64,000 bases of DNA from Enoplolaimus lenunculus (Eukaryota; Nematoda; Enoplea; Enoplida; Thoracostomopsidae), in NCBI GenBank assembly GCA_030248215.1, contig JASANG010002773.1:78957-142956 (forward strand), given 5' to 3'. Position 1 is the stretch's first letter. Each line of letters opens with the position of its first letter. The position numbers and the translations under genes are program-made. Shown piece by piece: positions 49,201 to 62,800 of this stretch. The notes below the pieces were generated by a model. That model was not told the DNA's origin, did not search any database, and saw only the letters and a program-made list of their open reading frames with translations.

Positions 49201-52200
49201 TCGCCCCCCCAGATCCCCTCTCGGTACGCCCCTGTCATGATTCAAAAATTCAAACTTCAATTCCTAGTATCATCTGACATTCAACATGACAATTTGGGTA
49301 TGTTACCCCAAGTACGCAGACATTTCAAAATAAACCATATGATATATGCAGACAATAGCTCGAATATCATGTGATATTGAAGAATAAAAGGTGAAGTTAA
49401 TAAAAACCTAATGTTTTCATATACACTTTCGCTAACCAGGTAGCCTAGTTAACTCAAATTGAAACAATCTCAAACTATGCGAATTGTAACCAATCTCAAA
49501 CTATGCGACGCACGACATGACAATCCGAAAACGAACAATTCTCCAAAGCCGACTCACCAATTTTATTGGATAATGAATCATTTCCTAAAACGCAGAATAA
49601 AACACAGTGACCTTTGACACCTGCCATAACCTGATCACATGAGTCTTTGCTGCAGAACCGCCTTAGGATTTAGAGTATCGATGTTTAAAACCGGTAAAGA
49701 ATAATTTATTGATGGAACCGGCTCACTCGAAGTGGCATACGTGTTTGTTTGATAATATAACATATATTCGACGGATCTTGCCGCACCTGTGTTCGTTCCT
49801 CAACATATTTCGAAATGAAACTTTTCGGGGCAATGCAAAACTTTTTTGTAATTAAAATTCGTGCAGATATATTTTCTGACTTTGCAAGTTAAACCTTAAG
49901 AACCCGTAAAATATTAAGACAAAGATTATATTCAATACCATGCTTAAAGAATAGCTTTTAAACGAACAAAAATTAAGCAAAACTAAGTGTAATAATATAA
50001 AGCTCTTGGCATCAATTAAACACTTACCCAAATTCCTGACTGCAATAAAAACAATTTAAAATAAAACTCAGCTAAACTTGATAGGCTTCGCGAGACAACT
50101 GTTCCGAAAATCTATATTCATGGCTTCTTAGCAAAACGAATCAACGCTCGTTGCTTTTCAACAGGACTATTATGTACCAAGAATTTTAATCCCGAGCTGC
50201 TTGTACTGATTCCATAATGCTATTAACAATGTAAGCAGTAGCGGATCTAGAAATTTCTGATGGCGGAGCTCGCATATTATAATGAACGAAAACTCTCGAG
50301 CGAGAAGCAAAACGCCGTTTCAGTGTTCATTACTAATACATTATTGTCGGTCCGGTGAGGAATACGGTCTCAGTGTCCTTAAGGTACGCTTTTTTCCAGC
50401 ATTTTACCATAAAAGAAAAAATGTGCAAGGTATGAATTTTAAAGTTTATCCACAAATGTTTCTCGTGGTGGGGAGTTACCGCAACTCCGCCCCCGCGCAG
50501 CAGATACCATGTAGTTTCAATGTATTACTGTACTGTGATTAGCCATAAACGTTGAATCAAAGTTTATCATGTTCAATATGCAAGTAACGGTTTGCAAAAT
50601 AGAAAACCGAACAGACACTACAACTTGTTAAGTATGGGTAAAGATTTAAAGGATTTATTCTTATGTTTAGGCTCAAGCTTAGGCTTAGCCTTTGGTGTAG
50701 ACTTATCTTAAGCCTTCGGTTTAAGATAAGGATAAGTAGGAACACCCTATAATTGACACGTGCCGAATTCATATAACTGCGGTAGGGGGAAGTAAGCGAA
50801 AAGAAAACCCTCATACAAACATCACCGTTCTCATGACCAATAATTAATCGACAACTTTATATGCAAAGAAAAATATTCCTGCCTCCCTGTAAAGCTTTTC
50901 CTTCTTACACATAATTCTTGGTTGTGGTTTTTATGTAAACACATGAATATGAATTGTAAATACTTACACCGGAACTCTTTACATTGCTCAAGCGCCATAT
51001 CCGCATCAACGCATTTGCAACCATCGCAGCGGACATTTCCAGGGAAACAACCTAAATTATTTCAAATAAAAATGTTTAAGCTATTATAACTGCATATAAA
51101 CTATAATTTGTTTTAATTAATTAAAATAACTACTAAAGTAGCGTTTAAATTTATTTGAAATGTTGTAAATGAGTTTTGTGAAATATTATGGATCCCCTAG
51201 GGAAAACGCTGCGCGTTTTAAATTAATCAATTTATGCTGGCACGAAGTAGGCATAATTACATGCAGATACATGATGTCTCCAATATACTTGTAACTAAAC
51301 ACAAACAAGTTTAGCTTGAATGTTTTAGACGTTAAAATACTGTGAGTTTAAGTTTTAGGTAAACATTAAATTCAACGTTCAGTTATTTTGTTCAGCTAGT
51401 TAGGTTTTACTTACGTTCATAATAATTTAGTTCTACTAGAAATTTGGTTTGTTTTAGGTTTGTTTTAGATAAATTTATATACAGATTTTAGGGGCAGTTC
51501 CAGTCTGTGTCTGTGTGTCCTTTATGAACACAAATTTGTTGGTCGGTTAAGTCGAGTTTTATTTATTAACAGATGCGTAATCAAACATATTTTATTTCCC
51601 GCAATAAAGATTGCTGCTTGTTCTCATCGTTTACTTATTGACGTTGTAACAATCAAGTAGTCGGAGTGAGAGACTTTGTTTCATGATTTGTAAGGGAAAC
51701 TTAAATTGAATGTTATAATCTTTTATTGCCAAGAAGTTATCAAATTACTGAAATGCTAGCAATAATCCAGTACACATATTGTAAATTGCTGACATTGTAA
51801 CTCTGTTAAGTGGCTGATTTACGATCGTAATATACATTACAAAAAGTTCTAGGTCCGTTTTAAGAAAAACGAAAGATCCAGTTTATTTATTTCACCGCCA
51901 GGTGCTGGTAAACGATCTCCCGGTATTCAAACGTTATGTAAACGGATTTGTCAACTTTTTGTAGTTTCTCTTCACAGCCTTATTGAATAATTGTGGGACT
52001 TGGATCTTCTTTATGTAATTATATTCAGCATGGTTTTCTGTGCATACTTGTTAGGAAAAGTGAATTTCCAAAATTTGGACTTAGAAAGTTTTTATAGCGA
52101 CATAGTAAATTCATCATAAACGTATAATTTCATAGTAACAGTTTATTTTTTAAAAATGAAATAAGTTTCAAACTGCGCATTGCATTAAAATCGACCGATC

Positions 52201-53686
52201 TTTGATCGCTTTAACAAAAGTGCGTTCGTTAAGTTATTTTTAATATATTTCGAACCTAGTGATCATGATTGTATTTTGAGTTTTCGAGATTAATATAGAG
52301 GATAGAGCTACGCTGTAAAAATCCGCTGGACATGTTGCCAGAAGAAAGCACAAGAGCGTCTAAACTACTCCTCCGTTTTAGCCTTAGGTATAAAAAATCG
52401 ACCCGAATATAGTAATAGGCGACACAGGCAGTTACAATACTTAATTGGGCAATGCAAAACAGCTTTAAAGGCCTGTTTCAAAGTGTAAAAAGTTTTGACC
52501 TTCTAGCAATATATTTTGCACCTTGTCTCATAGGTGCCGACAGTGGCAGGGCAGGCATATGCGCTAAGGTGTACAGCAGCGCCCTCAGTGATTTCATCCG
52601 CAATTTATATTTTACAGGTTATCAAATTAAGTTATTAAAACACCGGTTAATGATGGCATCACACCGTCACATATTGTACGTTTTGCTCTATGCGCCATTG
52701 GCTTGGCACACCCCAAGTGAATATTCTGACAAGCGACCATCCAACTTGTGTCAACAAGCATAAGACAAAGATACAAAACATAAATAAAGTAAAATAAACT
52801 TTAATTGCCACACTTTTTCATTTTCGATAAAATTGCTCCTAAACATAAATAAGTGCTGTGGACAGTGAACCTTGTGTCCAATTAAAAATTGTCATGTGAA
52901 TTAAACTGAGAGTCAAATCTGCCTACCTACTCGATTTCAGGCAGGTGAATAATAAATAATATTGCATAAAATGTATAGAAAAATTTGATTTGGACAAATT
53001 TTGCGTGAAAACTATAGCGCTTTGTGTATAGCAGTCGCTAGAGTGAATTCTTTTCTCGCCTGCTAGAAAAATAAGCATTGCATTGAGCGGGTGTGATGAA
53101 TAGATTAGGCATAACCTAAAGCTGTACGCAGCCTACACCGCAATTAGTCTTCAAGTATGTGAGGTATTACAAATCGCTGATTGCGTCTTGAATCGATACT
53201 TACTAAAGCTAAAGTTGGTTTGAAACGGGCGTAGGACTGTGTTTGCGTAAACAATATAAAATAGAGAAAGTACTTAAGACATCTTTTGCCAATAATTTAT
53301 AATACAAACTCAACCTTGCTAATGAGCCACGTAGCTGTTTACCAAACTTACCTGACTAACGTCAATTCAATTTTATATATTTTAAAACATTTGAACTGAA
53401 ATGATTGGTTTGGGAATAGAAAAGTATAACTGATTGTCTGCTTTTGCTCCGGCCAAAAATTGTCCCCCAGTTCCGGTTTTTACATTTTACCAAAAGTTCG
53501 CAATTTTGGTAGCGTCTGTTTTAATTTTAAACGAGTTGCACCGCGACTCAGTTTCCCATGTGTCGGGGGAATCGTGGGTCAAAATAAAGGTAGAATAAAG
53601 GAAAAACCTCACGAGCCAAGCAAGCAAGAAGCCACCGCAATTTCTTGTTTAGAATCTCTGTTTTTTATTATTATTATTATTATTAC

Positions 53687-53746
<60 letters not shown>

Positions 53747-53757
53747 CACCATCATCA

Positions 53758-53806
<49 letters not shown>

Positions 53807-56800
53807 GAAGAGGGTGTTGAGCAAAAATGCGGGGCTTGGAGTGAATTCTAAGTGTCTCACACACCATAATCACAAGTTCAATCCCCGGCTACAGTAAATG
53901 CAGTTACAGTAGTAACGGTAAATTTATTGTGTGAGAAATGAACCACAACATCACCTCTAACAAGCCACAGTAAACCCTTTGTGTTGGATTAAAAAAGTTG
54001 TCTTTTCCAAATTCAGTCACTGTTTGAATTTTATGTACTATTAACATTTAATATGAAACTTTAAATCCAAAAATCGTTTTTGAAGTAAAACTGCGAGGCG
54101 TTCAATTCAAATATACACATTTGGTTTTGGTTGATTTTTTTTCAATCTGAGTTTTCTTTAACTACACTACGTCGCGTAAAAAGGCCAGATTTATGCTGAA
54201 CCCAAACGTTAATTGCAATATTGTATTCATACCGACATCCTTGTATAGTTTCAACCTGTCCTATTTTGGTTCACTGTTCTTATGCAGTTGTCTGGTTACA
54301 CATGACGCAGTCCCTTCCTACAGTTGTAACATGATGCTGGTGCATATATAATGTAAAAAGAGGCTAAATTACGCTGCTGATAAACGGGACAGTAGATGGT
54401 CCCTAACATAACAGTATGCAATTGGATGCATTCTGTGCAGAAAATTATCTTCTCAGCAGGTGCCGTAACTACCACAAACTAACCATTCGGTGGACACCGT
54501 AGGAGAGCCGGCGAAACTTATCCATAATGCTTATTTAAAAAAAAATTTGCGAAGTCGGCGTAATTCAAGTTAAACATTGCGTTACTTACGTTTATTTTGG
54601 CTTCTTGCTTGCTTAGCTAGCTATTTGTCGGTTAATTTATATTGCGACCCCGCGTAAAGTACGTGCCCCTTGTTTTTGGATAAGTTCTACGTCCACTGGT
54701 TAGTACCTTACAAAGGCAGACCCTTCTGGCAGGCGGAGAGTGGGAAGGGAGATTTGAATACAGTAGATACGATCTTGTATCCAACTCAAATTATGTTTTT
54801 ACCCCATCCCCCCTGATTTCTGTGAGGGACACTGCACGAATTATTCATTGTCAACTGTTGCACTATATTCTTCACAAGGGGGCCGGAAGTGAGAGCCAGT
54901 GTTGGTATGTGCCCCAATACTCAGGTTCGGAGCGCACCTTCAAATATTTCCCGAGCGTACGTAATTTTTCTCAACCATCTGCCCAAAATCCGGAATTTTT
55001 TTACTAGGTGTCTGAAGAAGTTAGGAAGACACAGCTCTAATCATGGACGTAGCTAGGGTTTAGGTTTGAGAGCTCATTCCTAATATCTGTACAAATAAAG
55101 GTGGCGCTAACTTGTCGTGTGGCGCCAGCGCCGTCAGTCTGCGTTAGGCAGCAACGTGCAGCATTTTTCATGGTTCGCGGATTGGCGTACGGCGTCGGAC
55201 GCTAATTCGCGTGCGACGCTCACGATGACACACGCCGAGGGACGGTGACGGATGATAATTATCAAAAATTATGGTGCCATCGTAACAAAAGCAAATTGCC
55301 TGAGATATGCAACAAACTGAATTTTCTCGTTAAAAGGACCTGTGGGAGCGACCCAGGGGCCTCGGTGAAAACACAAGCTCCGGTGTATTACATAAGGCCT
55401 TTTAATGAACCGTTTGGTGTTTCATTGAATCTTATTGGGCCTCGATGCTGAGAGTTCCGGGGTTTGAATCTTTGCTAGAACTTGTTCCTGGTATGAAATT
55501 GAAAGTATTCATGTGAGAATGAGTTAAAATGGACGCTAAATAATGCTCAGTTTTAATTTATCGTTCAGTGACATTTCTGTCATAAACCGGTGGTTGTTAT
55601 TCTTTGTGAGGTTACTATTATTGACAGTTTGTGGTACTATATTTTGGAGATAACAGTTCATTCATAAAATCAATAGCTATTCTTTCTTCATGCAGACTTT
55701 GCACACTTGTGTGATTTCGATACTCTTGTGTGTCGATTAATAGATGGTTTTGTTTTTTGTTCGTCTGATATATTGTTCTAATTTACGTAATCATTCAAAT
55801 GGCTGCATCCGGAGATTTAGTTATTTCGCGAACACCGCAGCGGAAGTTTAATAGAACTTATAATATATCTATTTTTACCGCCAGAGGCGTATACAAAGGA
55901 GAATAGAAGGGATATATCTCTACTTCCGAATTTTAGACATTTTACATGTTGCAGAATAACGTGTAAATTTGAATAAATTTTATCGCTCGCTACGCTTACT
56001 CGTAAAACACCTTTTGGGCATGGTTGTTTGCTATGAAATTCTGGTTATTCAACTGTTTACCGCAATAGTTTTTGCCACAAATTGGGCATTTTTGACGCCC
56101 AGACAAGAAGTAAAGTCTTGATAAACGAACTAGTCCAAGACACATCTGTAGACCTTTGAATCTGGTTGAATTTTTTATCAGAAGTTTCTCGAATTTCAAT
56201 TCTGTGATTTTTGTGTCGCTAGTTTGCTTGAGGCATTGGGGATATTTCAGATAGTTTTAACTATACAGAGTTCTCACAAAAGAAGCTTAAAAGTAAATTT
56301 AGAGATTATTTTGGTAGAGAACGTTACAATATAAAACTCTAAGAATTTAATAACAAAACAGAGCGTTTCATTAATCACAGTTCAGTTAAATGTGTAACGA
56401 TATTGCATCATTTTGGCACTATGCTATTTGAAAAAATTAATCATTGAAAATATATCGTAATTTTATACTCTGTACTTACTATTCTCAGCGGGGTATATAA
56501 TAACGCTTTGATTCACAAATTTCATGCAACCGATGTTGCTGTTCTGAATTTGTACCATTGCGCTAATCCCACGTCTCACTGGCAAAGATCTCTCTATACA
56601 TGTATCCGGAAAATTATTTGTCTTCCAGCTGACACCGTGGTGCCCCCTATTACAAAGGGCGTCTTAACGTTAATTGTAACCCATATTCTCAAATTCGTAT
56701 AGCACCTATTACCAGTTAGCGAAAGGCCATCAAACTGACGAACGCTTGCAATTGCTTATCTCCAAACTGGTACAGTAGCGGAGTGGAAGAAACCAAATTC

Positions 56801-59800
56801 GAAAACTGTGCTGAATTTTGAATGTCGACATTCACTACTTAGAAAGCTATAAGACATATAATCTACTGGTGATGCTTAAGTGCTTCAAAGTGAATGACAC
56901 ACAGCTGAGAATCCTACTGCATGAATAAAGCATGCAGCGTTTGAGCAATACGGGATATATCTGTTATTAAAGCCGGATCACCCCACATACGTATTTTGGG
57001 CAGCGGCAGGCAGTACATATGCAACTTGGAACACATTTTTAAAATGTTTTGTGATGAACATTTTAGGGTTGCAATTTGCAACCACGTTGACTAGTTCTCA
57101 TTAATGAACAATGGTTTGAGTTTAATTACGTCAAACATGCATATACGATTTGTCACATATCAAGGTACAACCGAAGGTCTGCGTCTGGCTTCGGTTGAAA
57201 ATCAACCTCCTTGCTACGGTTGACTCCGGTAGAATTTTTGGCGTGGGTTCTTGAAATTTCGATAATGAAATTTTCTATTGTTTTACAAAAATTGGGCCCA
57301 TATAAAAATAAGGGGCGGAACGTTTTTCTGTGGGACTAAAAAAGAGTAAGCTTTAGCTTTAGACTAATTTTTTTGCTTGGCTTAGGCTCAAGCTTAGGCT
57401 CATGCTTAGGCTTAGGCTTAGACTTAGGCTTAGGAATATGCTTATAATAATGTACCGCCCCTGTCCTTTACATTTGACATAAATTGAATCGTTTAATGAG
57501 TTTGGGCTTAACTTTTTGAGCATTGTTATGTCTGAAAAAATAAGCCTCAAATCAAAAATTTTGACTACATTTTACAGATCCTTTTTAAAATTGGCAATTA
57601 AACATTTTAACTACCCTTATTTAAAAAAGACTCCACGAAAATATTAGTCCAATCTCTACACCCTTTTGGAAAAACTTCAATATATTCTTTACGAAAAAAA
57701 TTTTTCTAAGTCAATGGATTCCAAGCAAAATGTTTCCATATCTTCACATTTCAAAAATGATTTTGCTTTTGAGTTAAGTATATAATGTCTTTCTTACTAA
57801 CAGAAGCGTCAACGTAAAAACTTCGAGCAATTTTACTGTCCGGAATACTTTAGTGATCCGAATGTGAGGGGTCTGATATTTGTTTGGCCTCTCCAAAGGG
57901 TACCCCCTTGTTATTCGGTTACGAACTGTTATTTATCTTTAACCCACACTCCGCCACTCTTCGTTTCGAATTCCAATTATTTGGTTCTTGAGTCATTTTT
58001 GCGCTACAATTAGGGATACTTGACATTTATGGACTCTAATTAGGGTTTAGGGACTTTATCCGCTTTACGGACTCTTATTAGTGATACGGATTCCTATTGA
58101 TTGGGCCTCAAAATGGGGACTCACCCTCTTATTACCCCCTATCTTATTCGGGTCACTACAGTATGCTTTAGAAGAATTAACAGTTAAAACGATTTCGAAC
58201 GCTAAGTTCCTTGATGCATTGACAGTGCTCATTCAGTTTGACGTTCTTTCAATGGGAATATGAAGCATATCCTATGTTGCTCAAGCACTGAGCAATTTTT
58301 CTCGTTTCAACTATTTGACACACCAATTGAACTATGAAAATAAAAAGTCTGGCTTATTTAAGATTTCCTTCAAATCATCTGGTTGAAAGAAACCAATTTC
58401 GCGAAAACAAGCAATAAGACCAATTATAATTGTATGAAACCGACGATTAGGATGAAACCAAACGTTGGGGTTAACCAACGACTTGTGGTGAAACCAACAA
58501 TTGGAGTGAAATCCAACCGTTGGAGTGAAACAACTGTTGGGGTACAACAAACCGTTAACGCGAAACCAACCGTTGGATTGAAACCAATCGTTCGGTTGCA
58601 CTACGCGTTGTGATGAAACTATTCGTTGGGGTCAAATCAACTGTTGGGATAAAACCAATCGATGAGGCAAAATAAACCGTGGGAGTGAAACAACCATTAA
58701 TATGAAATCAACCGTTAAGGTGAAAGCCAGACGTTCGTGTGAAAACAACTGTTGGGTTAAACCAAGAGTGGATGATCACTCTTTATAACAAGAGTGTGCA
58801 ACTGGGTACATTCTGTGTATTAAAGAATGTACCCGGTACGCGTTGCATTTTATGCCTACACCCCCGTGTTTAGGGTGGTCTTTATGCAGTTTTGTATCGT
58901 AGTATAGGAGGAAATTGTAACCCCCCCTTGTTTAAGGGGGGTAGGTAGGTGTACTGAAGCATACTGTTAATCTCTTTCTTAACTCCCACCCTGATTGAAG
59001 GGGGGTCGAACAAAAATGCAGCGCGTGCTGGTACATTCTTTAATACACAGAATGTACCCAGTTGCACACTCTTGTTATAAATAGTGATCATCCACTTTTG
59101 GTTAAACCAACCGTTAAATTGAAATCAACTGTTGGGATAAAACCAGCCGGTGGGTTGAAAATAATCGTTGGGGTGAACCCAGGCATTGCGGTGAAACCAT
59201 TCCTTGTGGTGAAACCAACCGTTCGAGTGGAACCAACTGTTCGGGTGAAGCGAACCGTTCGGATGAAACCCACAATTGGGATGAAACCAACTGTTGGATT
59301 CAAACCGGCTGTTGGGTTCAAACCAACGGTTGATGTGAAAACCAACCTTTGCACTCATAGTCATAGTATCGGCGAACCCACCGTGCTTACATGCAATCGC
59401 ATGAACGTGCCTTAATTTACACTAGCGATCAGGTTTTTCGTGTAAAAACACTCTACTTAAAATACTATAGTTTATATTTTACTAACTTTTTTCACTATTA
59501 GCGTACTAAATATTGAGGAAAACTTTGCTTAAAAAATGTAAATAAGTAAAACTACTGTTGTCATTTCCTGATTAATTAAGTAAATGTAAAAATTTTGTGT
59601 TTGCTTAAAATTAAGTTAAACTTTGCCAAGCACTATAGAATATAGAATGTAAAATCGACACTTAATTCGGCAACAGTTTTACTTAATTTTAACTATATTT
59701 TTAGTGAGCATTAAGGTAATATACATAGGTTTTGAAATTTTAGAAATTAAACTTTACTGAAGCATAATGAAATATCTTTTGCTGGTCTTACTTATTGCCA

Positions 59801-62800
59801 CAATAATGGCTATCGATGTTTGTCGTAGTTTCGCACTGCCGGCAGACGGTTATTACTCAGTTAGAACCGGAATATTAAGACCACACGGCGCTAAGTGGTA
59901 CAACACTGTTCAGAACATTGAGTTTGTTAAGCGATTCTCGCGTTGGTGCACATTCGCTGGGTCATTTTGCAGTCGCCACCGCATATTCATGGACCTGGAT
60001 GATCACATTACACCAAAGCGACAATATCGGTCAATTTCATTAACCGGAAATAATTTCGAATTTGAAAACCCAAACGTCGCGTATTTAAATTCATTAAATC
60101 TACTCACAAACTCTGATCAACATTTTCAATTGTTACCACCGACAACCTTCATCAACGCACAAAGATCCAAACGAATAGCTTATATTCCGGCACCACAATG
60201 GATCCGGTTTATGGGGGACAGAGAACGAAAACAATCGACAAAGAAGCAGAACGTTTGAGTGTAGTAAATTTACAATGACAGTATGTTGCATTTGAAATAA
60301 ATTCAAAACAAACAGCAAAGCTGAAATCTGAAATGCAATTTCGATGAAAAAATATTATTGTACAACGTAAACAAAGTTCATTCTAAATTAACATAAAAAT
60401 CGCTCGTACTGCGATCAATTAATTATTTCGTTATAATCTAAACTGGAACTTATATGAAACAGATGGAGCGCGTTTAAGTCATTAAAATGGGTCGCATCGC
60501 AGACCGTTCCGCATTTTCATCACTGTATTAATCTGTTTGGTGCGTAATTGATATCCGATTAGAACTTCTCACCGCTTTTGAAATCTTAGCTCGAACAAGT
60601 TGACACAACTTATTCTATTTCTTGATTTAAACTCAAATTTCGACCACAGTAGAGAATAATTTCTTTATTGGACATCTATTTTAAGCTCAGTTGTAATATC
60701 TGATATCGTTTGAAACAAGAGTCTGGATCAAGTATTATAGTTAAAGCAAACGGTTAGCCTCGGTCCCGTTAGTTTTTGCCATATCTATTGGCATGGTTTA
60801 TATTCTTGGCAGAAAGCACTTGATGTTTGTATATATTTGCAGTTCCAGATCCGAACGTTGTTGAAACGGTCAAAAATAAATTTTAGAGTGTTTGCTGTTG
60901 TAGACTAAAAATTATCAATGGAAACCGTGTTTATCACAGTGACGTATACAATGGGGTGTAGACGGGATATATCGCACAATTTCCGGACAGGCAACAGGCT
61001 ATTGCGCTACTTTAGCATTTAAACTGAGAAAATTTGAAAAAGCAAAGCACAAGTTCAATCGCTAAATAATGGCACTTCTTCAGAATTGTAATGCTTTCAC
61101 TACCGTTGAAGCTAATAATACCGATTCACTTGACTTAAAAGATTTCGTGCACATTTCGAACTTTTTGTATTAGCAATAAGACAAACTTTAAAGCAAATCT
61201 GATGTAAGCGTAACCCTTGATTTACCGGGGTGGATTCAGAATAAAATTTTAATAAGGTTCATAGATTGGAATATAAATAAGTAAAGTTAACACGTCCACG
61301 TCTGAATGATAGAAACGTGCTTATACGTTCAACACCCAAGTCCTTGCTCTTCTGTTTTCATAAAAAGATGCTCAACTGCAAGAGTAAAGCAGCAGTTTAG
61401 TGATATTTTGCCAGATAAATTTAAATGACGCGTCCAACTCGAAGCATTTTTCAGTTTAAATTTTTTGCGTTGTGATGTGTGGCCCACTTGCATCCTATGA
61501 ATGTTCTTATTAAATTCGCCACCGTTTCATGTACATCACTGATTACAAACCGTCGTTTGACAAAATCCGTTTGCATATTGTCTTTGCAATTCGTAATAAT
61601 AGAACTTAGAGTTCGAAACAAAACACAGCTACCAAATTCAAAGAATTCATGAAACATTTTAATGTTATTTTAACCAGCAACAAACTACGCTGCTCCTCAT
61701 TCGTCAATTCATTTGCAAGCATCCTGAACTGATATGTAATCTTACCTGTAATGGGTAGTAATTATTCACGCTATGTTCAACTAAAAACAGAACCGTGGAA
61801 CAGCCGTCCTATTAACCTAATTTCTTCAACTTCTCAAAGTGAAAGCATGTTGCTAAAGAACAAAAGCATTTAGCCGCATGTGGCTTTATCATAATGACCC
61901 ATGCTATTTTAGTAGGCTTACTCTTATAAATATGCTTGTGCTATTGTTACTCCCGTCAATGCAAGTAATAACGTGGCCTCATATTGCAATATCACAGTTT
62001 GCCGGTTTAATATTGAGAAAGGTTATTTTAATTTAGTTCACACGACAATTTGTATTAACGAGAAGAATCTCCAGTGCCATTGAAAGATGTGCTGTTGTGA
62101 ACCGCATAATAGGGGCGACTGATACTTATTTGGTCGTTCCAGAGGGATTTACCCGCCCTCCGACGCCCTTCGATACCGATATATATCCGATATTACAACT
62201 ATCCGTTGAATTAAACGTTTGTTTTGTATTTAAATGTTTGAGCGTAATGTATGGTATGTTTAGAAACGGACTTTCAAAACTTAAGTACGCTTTAAAATTT
62301 TGAACTTAACTTTATTTGGTCCTGGAGTCATTTGTACGCTATAATTAGGGAAAATTGAAACTTATGGACTCTAAAATTAGCAAACACCAAACTCAACAAA
62401 ACTGAACAAATAAAAGTAAACACAAACTTTCGTCGTGTCCATCAGGGCAATCATCTGTGCAGTCTCTATATCTGGTAATATCAATGCACAGCCCATTTCC
62501 GCAGTCAAATTCCAACGGAGACAACGAGCAATTGCCAGGAATACGTTGCAAAATTGCTAAAAATATGCAAATTTATGGTTAAAGCTCTGCTATCAAAGCG
62601 TGGCATCAAGTCTCAAATGTAATCTATAGTTTAAGGATGCACTATTGAAATTAGTTTGGCATATATGCTGCTGGAAGGACTGGACATATAACAACAGCTT
62701 ATGTGTATTTGCGTTTGAAAAGCATAAACTTTTTCTAAATAAGATATTGGCTGCACGTTGCTAATAATTTCTTGCAATGCATATGCAACTTGTAAGCATA

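Noticed and set aside
52452-52763. 103-codon plus-strand frame as a second nested gene
   Set aside because: No signal peptide, motif or convincing polyadenylation context, unlike the 59767 gene.
53460-53897. Frames with poly-Ile, poly-Tyr or poly-Asn
   Set aside because: Produced by a TTA microsatellite; the flanks show no coding features.
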